Below are positions 42,435 through 50,444 of a stretch of DNA of 64,000 nucleotides, piece after piece. The translations under genes were made by a program, and so were the position numbers. Under the pieces are notes generated by a model. It had not been told where the DNA came from and did not search any database. It saw only the letters and a list, made by a program, of their open reading frames with translations. This stretch comes from Ligilactobacillus aviarius subsp. aviarius DSM 20655 (GTDB taxonomy: Bacteria > Bacillota > Bacilli > Lactobacillales > Lactobacillaceae): contig NZ_AYZA01000024.1 in NCBI RefSeq assembly GCF_001436315.1, forward strand, positions 139,694 to 203,693. Direction: 5' to 3'. Position 1 is the first letter of the stretch, and each line of letters opens with the position of its first letter.

Positions 42435-43733
42435 ATGAGTTTAATTACAGATATTAAAAATTATAAGTATGTAGGAATGCCATTCCATGCAGTAGGCTTT
42501 CCTCAACCTGTATACAGTCATTTAGTAGCAAGTAATGACGGTGTAAATTGGACTGATTTAAAAGCATATAACTTTGGTTGGAGAGATACTGATATTGCAT
42601 ACATTAATGGAGAGTTTTGGACTTGTACAGGTACTTATGTTAATCATACAAAAGATTTTGAAACATTTACTCAAGTTAATTGTCCTAATATGGGACTTAA
42701 AAACCTTTGGGCTAGTGAGTTCTATCAGGATAATAGTGGTAATTGGTGGTTCATTTATTGTGGTAGTGAAACTGATGTAGATTATTCAGAGTTTAAATTA
42801 TATGCTTCAAGATTCTACCCTGAAAGATACCAGATAGACGCTGTAAGACATGATATTACTCTTAATGCTAATGGAGGTTATATCGACCCTAATATTAACT
42901 ATATCAACGGTTATTATTACTTATGGTGTTCAAAAACAAGTACACCAACTCAGGAATTACATTTGTTCAAATCAAGTAATGTACTTGGTCCTTATGATGA
43001 AGTTGAAACTAATATCATGAGTTTAACTAATAGTACAGGGTTTACGTGGAATGAAGCTCCTGAAATGCTTGTTGTAAATGGTAAGTATTATTTGTACTCT
43101 GACCCGTGGAATAAAGGACAATCAGAAAGTGATAGAGATGTATATAGGGCAGAAAGTGATGATTTAGTTACATGGACGAATATGGAAAGATGTAATGCTG
43201 ATGTTACGATGAGACACTACACACCATTATATATAGGAGATTTAAAATTAGAAGATAGTACACCAAGTACACCTAATACTCCAGTAACTCCTCCAAGTGA
43301 TAATAAACCTACTACACCTAATAAACCTGATAAACCAACAACTGATTTATCAATCATTAATCTTTGGGACGGGGACATTAATAGCTTTTATCCTACAAAT
43401 AGAAACAACTATGTAGTAGTGAACAACTTCATTACCGAATGGAATAATTCAGATAACAGCTTTTTAGAACCATTAAACTTTAAATTAGACGCTACTAATT
43501 ACAGTGAAGTTAATAGGTTAGCATACAGACAATTTATTAGTAATGCAAAGATATTAATTGAACAAATACCAAAGATGGTTGAAGATTATCGAGTTACTGA
43601 CTATGACTATACTTGTATCCCACCAACACTACCAACAGGAATTGACTTTAACCAAGTAGAAGTAAATAACTTTTGGAAGTGGGTTAGGGATAATTTTAGT
43701 TGGATTAAAGGTCAAGTAGACCAAGTAGGATAA
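42435..43733 (+). CDS. Tail glycoside hydrolase-like protein (GH43/GH32-type beta-propeller)
   Basis: 432 residues. Residues about 5-270 form a five-bladed propeller pattern as in GH43/GH32: WRDTDIAYINGEFW (putative catalytic Asp, blade 1), NLWASEFYQDNSGNWWFIY, YIDPNINYINGYYYLW (second Asp) and WNEAPEMLVVNGKYYLY (putative acid Glu). A Pro/Thr linker (about 277-305) leads to a C-terminal domain ending in phage baseplate-like FWKWVRDNFSWIKGQVDQVG. It probably degrades or binds host surface polysaccharide. SD AGGAGGT. Confidence 0.72.
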   Translation: MSLITDIKNYKYVGMPFHAVGFPQPVYSHLVASNDGVNWTDLKAYNFGWRDTDIAYINGEFWTCTGTYVNHTKDFETFTQVNCPNMGLKNLWASEFYQDNSGNWWFIYCGSETDVDYSEFKLYASRFYPERYQIDAVRHDITLNANGGYIDPNINYINGYYYLWCSKTSTPTQELHLFKSSNVLGPYDEVETNIMSLTNSTGFTWNEAPEMLVVNGKYYLYSDPWNKGQSESDRDVYRAESDDLVTWTNMERCNADVTMRHYTPLYIGDLKLEDSTPSTPNTPVTPPSDNKPTTPNKPDKPTTDLSIINLWDGDINSFYPTNRNNYVVVNNFITEWNNSDNSFLEPLNFKLDATNYSEVNRLAYRQFISNAKILIEQIPKMVEDYRVTDYDYTCIPPTLPTGIDFNQVEVNNFWKWVRDNFSWIKGQVDQVG

Positions 43734-43736
43734 CTA

Positions 43737-43770
43737 TTAAGGCTAGGTAATGTACCTAGTCTTTTTTTAA
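43737..43770 (+). terminator. Terminator
   Basis: GCTAGGTA / TACCTAGT stem with ATG loop and T7. Confidence 0.85.
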
Positions 43771-43773
43771 TTG

Positions 43774-43780
43774 CGTTATA
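43774..43780 (+). promoter_or_regulatory. CGTTATA late-type motif
   Basis: GCGTTATAAAGACAGATTA right after the terminator; almost the same as the site at 45515. Confidence 0.55.
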
Positions 43781-43812
43781 AAGACAGATTAAATTATAAG
43801 GAGGCTAAAATA

Positions 43813-45006
43813 ATGGCTGATGATTTACTTAACAATGTTCTTGGTGCTGATTATCAAGAAGTGAACGCTGTTCAATCAGGTAATGCAGTATATAAGAACG
43901 GAAAATTACAATATTTCAAAATCGACATTGACCAACCTGGTAAATACTTTTTTGATTTAACTGACGCTTTTAATGCAACAGTAGATGAAAGTAATAAGAT
44001 TATTCCTTTGCAATTCGTAAGAGGAGGACAACCACTCCAATTAAATGGCTTCACGATTTCTATGGACGGTAAATATCCGGACATGACAACAGGTTTTCAT
44101 GTTGCAGGTAAACTTAATACTTCTAGTCCTGCTTTTGTGAACTTTGCTTTACCATTGGGAATGTTCCAAGCAGTTGGTCCATATCGTTTCCAATTTACGA
44201 TTACTAACTCAAGTACAGGAGAAACTTTAAAATCTCCATATCAATTCTTTAATGTTACGGAATCTGCAACTAACTTAGCGATTGATATTAATAAAGGTAT
44301 TGAACCTTTTGATAGTGAATATCAAGCATGGAAGAACCAAGTCGAAGCACAAATCAACCAAAACATGACTGAATTAAATAATATTGCTGATAGTGCTAAT
44401 CAAATTAAAGGTTTAATGAATAGCTATGTACAAACAGCTAATGACCGAGTAGACGCAGCATGGCAAGATAAATTAAATGGTAACAATACTTGGACTGGTA
44501 ATAATACCTTTAGTGGAAGTTCAGACCTCCATAACTTAACAGTAAATGGTTGGGTTGACGCTAAAGAAGATTTAACAGTTGAACAGGATTTACATGTTAA
44601 AGGTCAAGCAGATTTACCAGATAATACAACGATTGGTGGTCAATCAGTAGCTTTCCAATTAAAAGGACAAGCTACTCTTGAAGGACTTTCGAGCAATGAT
44701 GAAGGAACATTCATTAACTACTATGTAAATAATAATTTCCTTTATATCACTGGTTGGATTGGTAACCCTAAGACTGTATTTAAGACGTTTAAAGCATACT
44801 TACCAACAAGTATTACAAGTAGAGTTGTTGGTGGGAATTCTAGTTATTATGTTGGTGTAAATGATTATGACTGGTACACAGATACATCTACAACACAACC
44901 AACAGAATTCTGTTTAGTTCCTAATACTGGACTGATTACAATTAATGGTGCTGCTAATAATGGTGGTGCTCGCTTGAATTGGGCTTTGCCATTAAATCAA
45001 CAATAG
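43813..45006 (+). CDS. Baseplate upper protein (BppU/DUF2479 type)
   Basis: 397 residues from ATG 43813 after AAGGAGG. The N-terminal approximately 160 residues match the BppU domain (VYKNGKLQYFKIDID, IPLQFVRGGQPLQLNGFTI, GPYRFQFTITNSSTGE), followed by a coiled coil (EYQAWKNQVEAQINQ) and a C-terminal beta-rich head (NNFLYITGWIGNP). Such proteins attach receptor-binding parts to the baseplate. Confidence 0.85.
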   Translation: MADDLLNNVLGADYQEVNAVQSGNAVYKNGKLQYFKIDIDQPGKYFFDLTDAFNATVDESNKIIPLQFVRGGQPLQLNGFTISMDGKYPDMTTGFHVAGKLNTSSPAFVNFALPLGMFQAVGPYRFQFTITNSSTGETLKSPYQFFNVTESATNLAIDINKGIEPFDSEYQAWKNQVEAQINQNMTELNNIADSANQIKGLMNSYVQTANDRVDAAWQDKLNGNNTWTGNNTFSGSSDLHNLTVNGWVDAKEDLTVEQDLHVKGQADLPDNTTIGGQSVAFQLKGQATLEGLSSNDEGTFINYYVNNNFLYITGWIGNPKTVFKTFKAYLPTSITSRVVGGNSSYYVGVNDYDWYTDTSTTQPTEFCLVPNTGLITINGAANNGGARLNWALPLNQQ

Positions 45007-45018
45007 GAGGGGCTTAGA

Positions 45019-45357
45019 ATGACAATGTATTACTATTTAACAAACGATGGTTATATCGACCATATCGATACAGTAAAGATTAATGGGGCTAAGTATACGA
45101 CCCAAGCTCCTAAAGGACACTTTAACAAAGCAAAATTTGATGGTACTAAATGGGTCGATAGTATGACTGATAAAGAACTGAAAGAAGCTAATACTGTTAC
45201 AGTTAAACCTAATGAAAATGATACAGTTATCAGCAACCTTACACTTCAATTAGCTCAAAGCAATGTTCAAGTTAAAGCATTATCTACTAAAGTTGATACC
45301 CTGACTGAACAAGTTAAGAGTTTAACATCAGATAAGGGGGATAAAGAAAATGTTTGA
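45019..45357 (+). CDS. Small tail protein with C-terminal coiled coil (112 aa)
   Basis: Begins MTMYYYLTNDGYIDHIDTV; the N-terminal half is a small beta domain with the FDGTKWVDS pattern common to short phage tail-region proteins placed before XkdX, and the C-terminal half is a coiled coil (LAQSNVQVKALSTKVDTLTE). SD GGAGGGG. Exact role unknown. Confidence 0.72.
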   Translation: MTMYYYLTNDGYIDHIDTVKINGAKYTTQAPKGHFNKAKFDGTKWVDSMTDKELKEANTVTVKPNENDTVISNLTLQLAQSNVQVKALSTKVDTLTEQVKSLTSDKGDKENV

Positions 45358-45472
45358 TATTGTAAAGAAGTATTATGATATGGGTTTGTATAATGAAGAA
45401 AATTTAGATTTGTTTGAAAGTATCGGTTGGATAACAGCTGAACAAAAACAAGAAATCATGCAAAATAAATAA
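45350..45472 (+). CDS. XkdX family protein (40 aa)
   Basis: MFDIVKKYYDMGLYNEENLD followed by LFESIGWITAEQKQEI is the typical XkdX pattern. ATG 45350 overlaps the previous gene by 8 nt and follows AAGGGGG. XkdX proteins are small tail-region proteins of siphophages and PBSX-like prophages, function not established. Confidence 0.85.
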   Translation: MFDIVKKYYDMGLYNEENLDLFESIGWITAEQKQEIMQNK

Positions 45473-45479
45473 CTTAATT

Positions 45480-45510
45480 AAGGCTAGGTAATGTACCTAG
45501 TCTTTTTTAT
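45480..45510 (+). terminator. Terminator
   Basis: GCTAGGTA / TACCTAGT stem, nearly identical to the terminator at 43737, with T6. Confidence 0.85.
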
Positions 45511-45514
45511 TAAT

Positions 45515-45521
45515 CGTTATA
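45515..45521 (+). promoter_or_regulatory. CGTTATA late-type motif
   Basis: CGTTATAAAAACAGATTA after the terminator and before AAGGAGGA. Confidence 0.55.
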
Positions 45522-45553
45522 AAAACAGATTAACAAACAAGGAGGAACTCAAC

Positions 45554-47260
45554 ATGAAAAGTTTATCTCTATTAAATGATGATACAACAATTAAATTAGG
45601 TGATACTGGGACAATGGTTCAATTTACCGCAACTAATAATCAAGCCCCAGTACAATTAGATGAAAACCAAACAGCACAATTTAGAATAAAAAATGATTTT
45701 GGTTTAGTTAAAACTATTAATGCTACAACAACTTACAATGGTTTAATTTTCCAATTTGATACAGCAGATTTAAAAGGCTTAGTACAAGGAACATATCAAG
45801 TAGAATTAGCTGTTAATGTAGATAAAGATAATACTTTAATTTTCCCTGATGATGGTTTTGTGAGCTTTACGATTTCCGCTAATGCTTTGAGTATCACAGG
45901 ACAACAACTTAATCTGATTAGCTTAGACGATTTTAAGGAACAGGCTAATCAATACATGCAACAACAATCTCAAGCATTAAAAGATAACTTTGATACTTAT
46001 GTTGCAACGGTTAAACAAGGTCCTCAAGGAGAAGTTGGACCACAAGGACCACAAGGACCAAAAGGAGACACAGGGGAACAAGGACCACAAGGGGAAAGAG
46101 GACCAGCAGGAGGAGCTAGTTCAATCACAGTTGGTACTACAACAACATTAGACGCAGGAGAACAAGCTAAGGTAACTAACTCAGGCAATGATGTAGATGC
46201 TGTTCTTGATTTTGCAATTCCTCAAGGTATCCAAGGACCAAAGGGAGACAAAGGAGATACAGGTAACTCTGCTACTGTTAATGTTGGTAATGTTACTAGC
46301 TATAATCCATGGTTAGCTTATTCTTCAATCGGAAAGACTTTTAGCAAAGGTTATATCTTACCAGATGGAGAACATGCTAATAGTACAGATATTTATACTG
46401 ATTATTTTAGCGTAAATGCTCACGATAATTATAGTGTGTCAATGCCTGCTAATATTCCTAGTTTATCAGGTAATCAAGCGCTTAGAATTGTTTGGTATGA
46501 TACCAACAAAACAGCATTAACCTATGATGAAGAAAAGAATATTAGTTTTCCTTTTGTAATGACTAAAACAGCTCCAGATAATGCTAGTTATGCTAGAGTA
46601 TGTTGCTCAGTGGGAAGTAATGCTACTACTAATGGAACTAATACACCAATTTATGTTTCTGATAATGGACCTGTTGGTATATCTAATTCAGGTAATGAAA
46701 ATAGTGCAACTCTTAACTTTAATCTTGCTACTGGAGCTATGGGTATGCAAGGTTTACAAGGTGTAGCAGGACAACAAGGGGAACAAGGTCCAGAAGGTAC
46801 AGTAGGAGACTATGTAACAGGTACAGGTTGGTTAGATTTAACTCCTTACATGAATGCAGGAGATAGTGGTGTTTGGTGTGGATGGGATAACAATAACACT
46901 ACTGGAGATATTGGTTGGAATAAATACGCTGTAACAAGTATTAACGGTCAGAATATTTTTTGGTTTAGAATACACTCAAGATTTAGAGACGCAAGTATTG
47001 CTAACACTTGGGGTACTAAACTATTTGATATTCCGTCTGATGTTCAAAAACAATACGGAAATATGGAAATGAGTCAATACAACACTTTATATGAATGTTC
47101 TGGTACTCCATGTATGTATCAAATAATAGGAGACCCCGGAAAACGTTATGTACAGACTTTAGGGACAGTGCAATTACACTATAACCATAATGGAGACCAA
47201 GTAATTCCAGCTCCAAGTGGAACATGTACCGTTAATATGGAAGGTTGGTTTATTCTCTAG
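45554..47260 (+). CDS. Baseplate/receptor-binding protein with collagen-like repeats
   Basis: 568 residues from ATG 45554. N-terminal BppU-like domain (about 1-120, IKLGDTGTMVQFTATNNQAP), coiled coil, then Gly-X-Y collagen repeats in three blocks (about residues 156-184, 222-234 and 396-416; GPQGEVGPQGPQGPKGD), alternating with a carbohydrate-binding-like domain and a C-terminal beta-rich domain with many Trp (TGWLDLTPYM, GWDNNNTTGDIGW). Collagen-like trimers are common in phage tail fibres. Probable host-recognition protein. Confidence 0.85.
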   Translation: MKSLSLLNDDTTIKLGDTGTMVQFTATNNQAPVQLDENQTAQFRIKNDFGLVKTINATTTYNGLIFQFDTADLKGLVQGTYQVELAVNVDKDNTLIFPDDGFVSFTISANALSITGQQLNLISLDDFKEQANQYMQQQSQALKDNFDTYVATVKQGPQGEVGPQGPQGPKGDTGEQGPQGERGPAGGASSITVGTTTTLDAGEQAKVTNSGNDVDAVLDFAIPQGIQGPKGDKGDTGNSATVNVGNVTSYNPWLAYSSIGKTFSKGYILPDGEHANSTDIYTDYFSVNAHDNYSVSMPANIPSLSGNQALRIVWYDTNKTALTYDEEKNISFPFVMTKTAPDNASYARVCCSVGSNATTNGTNTPIYVSDNGPVGISNSGNENSATLNFNLATGAMGMQGLQGVAGQQGEQGPEGTVGDYVTGTGWLDLTPYMNAGDSGVWCGWDNNNTTGDIGWNKYAVTSINGQNIFWFRIHSRFRDASIANTWGTKLFDIPSDVQKQYGNMEMSQYNTLYECSGTPCMYQIIGDPGKRYVQTLGTVQLHYNHNGDQVIPAPSGTCTVNMEGWFIL

Positions 47261-47271
47261 GAGGTTTTTAT

Positions 47272-48486
47272 ATGACTAAAAAATTATTAGATAAAATGGG
47301 TGTTAATGTCTTTCATGATGATTATTCCGGTTCTAGAAAATGGAATATTGGACAAGTAGATAGAGCTTTGAACTTTGCACAAATGGCAGGGATAAAATAC
47401 ATTAGACCTGCATTTAATCTGCAAACTGATGAATTTAATGGTACTGATAATCCGTGGAGATTAGCAACTTATCATAAAATTCAAGATTTAGGAATGGTAG
47501 GGGTTATTGGAGCTTATCCGCAACAAATTAAAAATCATTTATTAGACTCAAACGCAGATAAATTAGTAGACCAAGCTGTTAATGCTTATGCTCATATTAT
47601 GGATAGATTTTTAGATAATGGTATCACTTCATTTATCGTAGACGCATGGAATGAAGCAGACGGAAAGTTTGCAGTCGATAATCAAACTGAAGCTGAAACG
47701 AACGATACTATTATTGATAGATACCTTACATTTAACATGAAATTGTTTGAAGAATGCAAAAAAAGAAATGTTGAATTTATGGATTTGTGTTCAATTCAAT
47801 ACCCTCAAGCCCCTAACTTAAAGCATGTTATGGATTGCTATAACACTAAACTTAATTCTTATTCTTCACTTCCTGAAAGAGTTTGTTTCCACCCATATTG
47901 TGAACGATACAACGATAACTATATACCTGAATTATATCTCTTAACCTTTGATAGAAGTAATTGGAATAATATTAATCAAATTCCATTAGCTGTATCAGAG
48001 TTTGGTTTTCCTAGTGAAGATTGGGGACACCCATTCAGTGGTAGTTGGGCTTTTCAGTATTCAAGAGATGTTATGATAAGGCAAATTATTATCCAAGATT
48101 ATCTAGGTGTTGACCCTATAATTATTTATTCTGCTAACACAAACCCTGACCCCTCAGACGCAGATATAGATGATTGTTGGGGAGCTTATCAGTATCATAA
48201 AGATACTGATACTATTACTTTAAGTAAATTAGGTGCTGTTGAACTCAACTTCTTTCAATCAATGAAAGGTTATCACTTAAACGGAATGGTAACTCCTTCT
48301 AATAATTTTACTTTGACTAATGAAAATATTCCATATAATAACTTTGCCTTTGAGTATGAAAATGAAGAAGGTCATAAGAAGTTATTTTATTGGAATCCAA
48401 TGGGAAACAATACAACTAGCCTTAATTGGAACAATCAAACATATAATCTTCACTTTACACAACATGTAAAGGTTATAGAAAGTTAG
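47272..48486 (+). CDS. Tail-associated clan GH-A glycosidase-like protein
   Basis: 404 residues from ATG 47272 after GGAGG. The sequence reads as a TIM-barrel glycosidase: FIVDAWNEADGKF (about 124-136) holds the Asn-Glu pair expected for the acid/base, and LAVSEFGFPSEDWG (about 239-252) a Glu in the nucleophile position. HPYCERYNDNY and IIYSANTNPDP fit barrel strands; the C-terminus has a small beta domain. It lies between the receptor-binding protein and the holin region, so it is likely a virion-associated polysaccharide depolymerase. Substrate unknown. Confidence 0.72.
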   Translation: MTKKLLDKMGVNVFHDDYSGSRKWNIGQVDRALNFAQMAGIKYIRPAFNLQTDEFNGTDNPWRLATYHKIQDLGMVGVIGAYPQQIKNHLLDSNADKLVDQAVNAYAHIMDRFLDNGITSFIVDAWNEADGKFAVDNQTEAETNDTIIDRYLTFNMKLFEECKKRNVEFMDLCSIQYPQAPNLKHVMDCYNTKLNSYSSLPERVCFHPYCERYNDNYIPELYLLTFDRSNWNNINQIPLAVSEFGFPSEDWGHPFSGSWAFQYSRDVMIRQIIIQDYLGVDPIIIYSANTNPDPSDADIDDCWGAYQYHKDTDTITLSKLGAVELNFFQSMKGYHLNGMVTPSNNFTLTNENIPYNNFAFEYENEEGHKKLFYWNPMGNNTTSLNWNNQTYNLHFTQHVKVIES

Positions 48487-48498
48487 GAGGTGTTATAG

Positions 48499-48795
48499 AT
48501 GACGTTTTTAGGATTATCTTTAGAAGATTGGGTAGCAATTATAACGATTAGTGGTACAGTTTTAACATTTCTAATAAAAGGCTTTAAATGGGCTTTCCAC
48601 TCTACCTATTTAGAAGAAAGTGAAGCTAATCAAAAAACTTTTGAGAAGTTAAATGATACGGTAACTACTTTAAATAATACGGTAGAAAGTTTGAGAGAAG
48701 ACTTGAATAGAAATAACACTACCTTAAACCAACATGAAAGACGATTAATCATCTTGGAAACAAAAGAGGGGATTTATGATGAAGACAAAGATTAA
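48499..48795 (+). CDS. Membrane protein of lysis region (XhlA/holin-associated-like, 98 aa)
   Basis: One N-terminal transmembrane helix (about 10-28) followed by a long coiled coil (LNDTVTTLNNTVESLREDLN, about 50-80). This topology is that of hemolysin XhlA-type proteins that accompany holins. SD AGGAGG. Overlaps the holin gene start by 17 nt. Confidence 0.72.
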   Translation: MTFLGLSLEDWVAIITISGTVLTFLIKGFKWAFHSTYLEESEANQKTFEKLNDTVTTLNNTVESLREDLNRNNTTLNQHERRLIILETKEGIYDEDKD

Positions 48796-49018
48796 AAGTA
48801 TCATATTTAATCCAGATGGAACATTGAATGGAAAGATAATAGCTAGCTTAATCAGTTTGTTATTAGTATTAATTCAACAAGTGTTAGCTATTTTCGGTAT
48901 TCATTTTACAGGGGATATTGGAGATATGGTAGGAGCAATTAATACGGTATTAACCATTTTAGGACTATTGGGAGTTATGGAAGGTAATGGAACAGTTACT
49001 TTTATTCCTAAAAAATAA
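48779..49018 (+). CDS. Holin (phi LC3 type)
   Basis: 79 residues from ATG 48779, 7 nt after AGAGGGG (ATG 48776 is possible and would give a dual start as in many holins). The pattern IKSIIFNPDGTLNGKIIASL, two hydrophobic helices and GDIGDMVGAINTVLTILGLLG is characteristic of phi LC3-family holins, which permeabilise the membrane for endolysin. Ends IPKK. Confidence 0.88.
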   Translation: MKTKIKSIIFNPDGTLNGKIIASLISLLLVLIQQVLAIFGIHFTGDIGDMVGAINTVLTILGLLGVMEGNGTVTFIPKK

Positions 49019-49021
49019 TTT

Positions 49022-49052
49022 AAAGAGAGAGCTATAAAGGCTCTCTTTTTTA
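49022..49052 (+). terminator. Terminator after holin
   Basis: AAAGAGAG / CTCTCTTT stem with 11-nt loop and T run. Confidence 0.8.
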
Positions 49053-49069
49053 TTGCCTTTTTTACTGAC

Positions 49070-49076
49070 CGTTATA
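49070..49076 (+). promoter_or_regulatory. CGTTATA late-type motif
   Basis: CCGTTATAGAAA between terminator and AAGGAGGTG of the endolysin gene. Confidence 0.5.
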
Positions 49077-49095
49077 GAAAAAGGAGGTGCATATT

Positions 49096-50361
49096 ATGCT
49101 AAAGGAAAATTTAAAACGGTTAGCATTAGGACTAATTGCCTTTATTTCTGCTATTAGTATTGGTGTTGCTAGTGCTGACAATGTTAGAAGTTATGGTACT
49201 GACTTATCTAAGTATCAAGGTAATACAGCTCAGTTTGTACGGAATGATGATGAGTTTACCATTGCTCAAGTAGGTGGAATGTATGAAGATGGTTCTTCTT
49301 ATACTCAATCAACTTATACTAATCAGGTTAAGAGTGCTTTAATGCAAAATAAAAGAGCTCATACTTATATCTGGTTACAAACAGGGAATAACAGTTACTT
49401 AGCAAAGAAAGCTGTTAATACATTCTTACCTACTATTAATAGTACAGTTCCTAAAGGTTCTATTATTGCTTTAGATTGTGAAGCAGGATATGGAAATGAT
49501 ATTAATGGTAATACTAATGCTGTTATAGATGCTATGACAACAGTTAAGAATGCAGGATATACTCCAGTGTTTTATTCTTATCAAGGTTACGCTCATGCAC
49601 ATTTTGATATGAATAGAATTATTGCTACATATCCTAATAGTTTTTGGATAGCAGGTTACCCTTATAGGAATGGTATTTATCCTGCTCCTATGGAATACTT
49701 CCCTAGTGATACTGGTGTGTGCATATGGCAATTTTCAGACCATGGTTCAGGAGCTAACAGTGTAGCCATAGATTATGATATTGATTTATTAGGTATCACA
49801 AAGAACGGCTATAAGAATGGAAATGCTAATAAACCTGTAACTACAACTCCTGTTATTCAACAAGCTAAAGAAGATAAGAAAGTTATTAATAATACTAAGA
49901 CTTATATAGTTAAGAGTGGAGATACTCTTTCAGGTATTGCTATTAGATTTAATACAACTTACCAAGACTTAGCACGCATTAATAATATCGCTAGTCCATA
50001 TGTTATCTACCCTAACCAAGTAATTAAAATTAAAGGAGATAACACAGTAGCTAATAATACTTCGAATAGTGCTACAACTTATGTAGTTAAATCAGGAGAT
50101 ACTCTTTCAGGAATTGCTACTAAATATGGTACTACTTATCAAGCATTAGCTAACTTGAATGGTATTAGTTATCCTTATACAATTTATCCTAACCAAGTAT
50201 TAAAGGTTAATGGTATAACAAATAAAACTTATACTGTACGTTCAGGAGATACTTTAAGTGGTATTGCTAATAAGTTGGGTGTATCTGTTTCTTACTTAGT
50301 ATCAAAAAATGGTATTCATAATGCTAACTTGATTTATCCAAACCAAGTATTAAACTATTAA
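49096..50361 (+). CDS. Endolysin: GH25 muramidase with three LysM repeats
   Basis: 421 residues from ATG 49096 after GGAGGTG. Residues 1-27 are a signal peptide or SAR helix (LKRLALGLIAFISAISIGVASA), then a GH25 lysozyme domain (YGTDLSKYQGN; IIALDCEAGYG with the catalytic Asp-x-Glu; FWIAGYPYRNG; IWQFSDHG), about residues 32-230, then three LysM peptidoglycan-binding repeats starting TYIVKSGDTLSGIA, TYVVKSGDTLSGIA and TYTVRSGDTLSGIA. Export could be Sec-dependent rather than holin-dependent. Confidence 0.94.
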   Translation: MLKENLKRLALGLIAFISAISIGVASADNVRSYGTDLSKYQGNTAQFVRNDDEFTIAQVGGMYEDGSSYTQSTYTNQVKSALMQNKRAHTYIWLQTGNNSYLAKKAVNTFLPTINSTVPKGSIIALDCEAGYGNDINGNTNAVIDAMTTVKNAGYTPVFYSYQGYAHAHFDMNRIIATYPNSFWIAGYPYRNGIYPAPMEYFPSDTGVCIWQFSDHGSGANSVAIDYDIDLLGITKNGYKNGNANKPVTTTPVIQQAKEDKKVINNTKTYIVKSGDTLSGIAIRFNTTYQDLARINNIASPYVIYPNQVIKIKGDNTVANNTSNSATTYVVKSGDTLSGIATKYGTTYQALANLNGISYPYTIYPNQVLKVNGITNKTYTVRSGDTLSGIANKLGVSVSYLVSKNGIHNANLIYPNQVLNY

Positions 50362-50383
50362 AGAATATCAATTAATGATTTAT

Positions 50384-50413
50384 GAACTCTATCTATATAG
50401 GTAGGGTTCTTTT
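50384..50413 (+). terminator. Terminator before integrase
   Basis: GAACTCTATC / GGTAGGGTTC with a 6-nt loop then TTTTG. Confidence 0.75.
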
Positions 50414-50444
50414 GTTATAATTAAGTTTATAGGAGGTTTCTATT

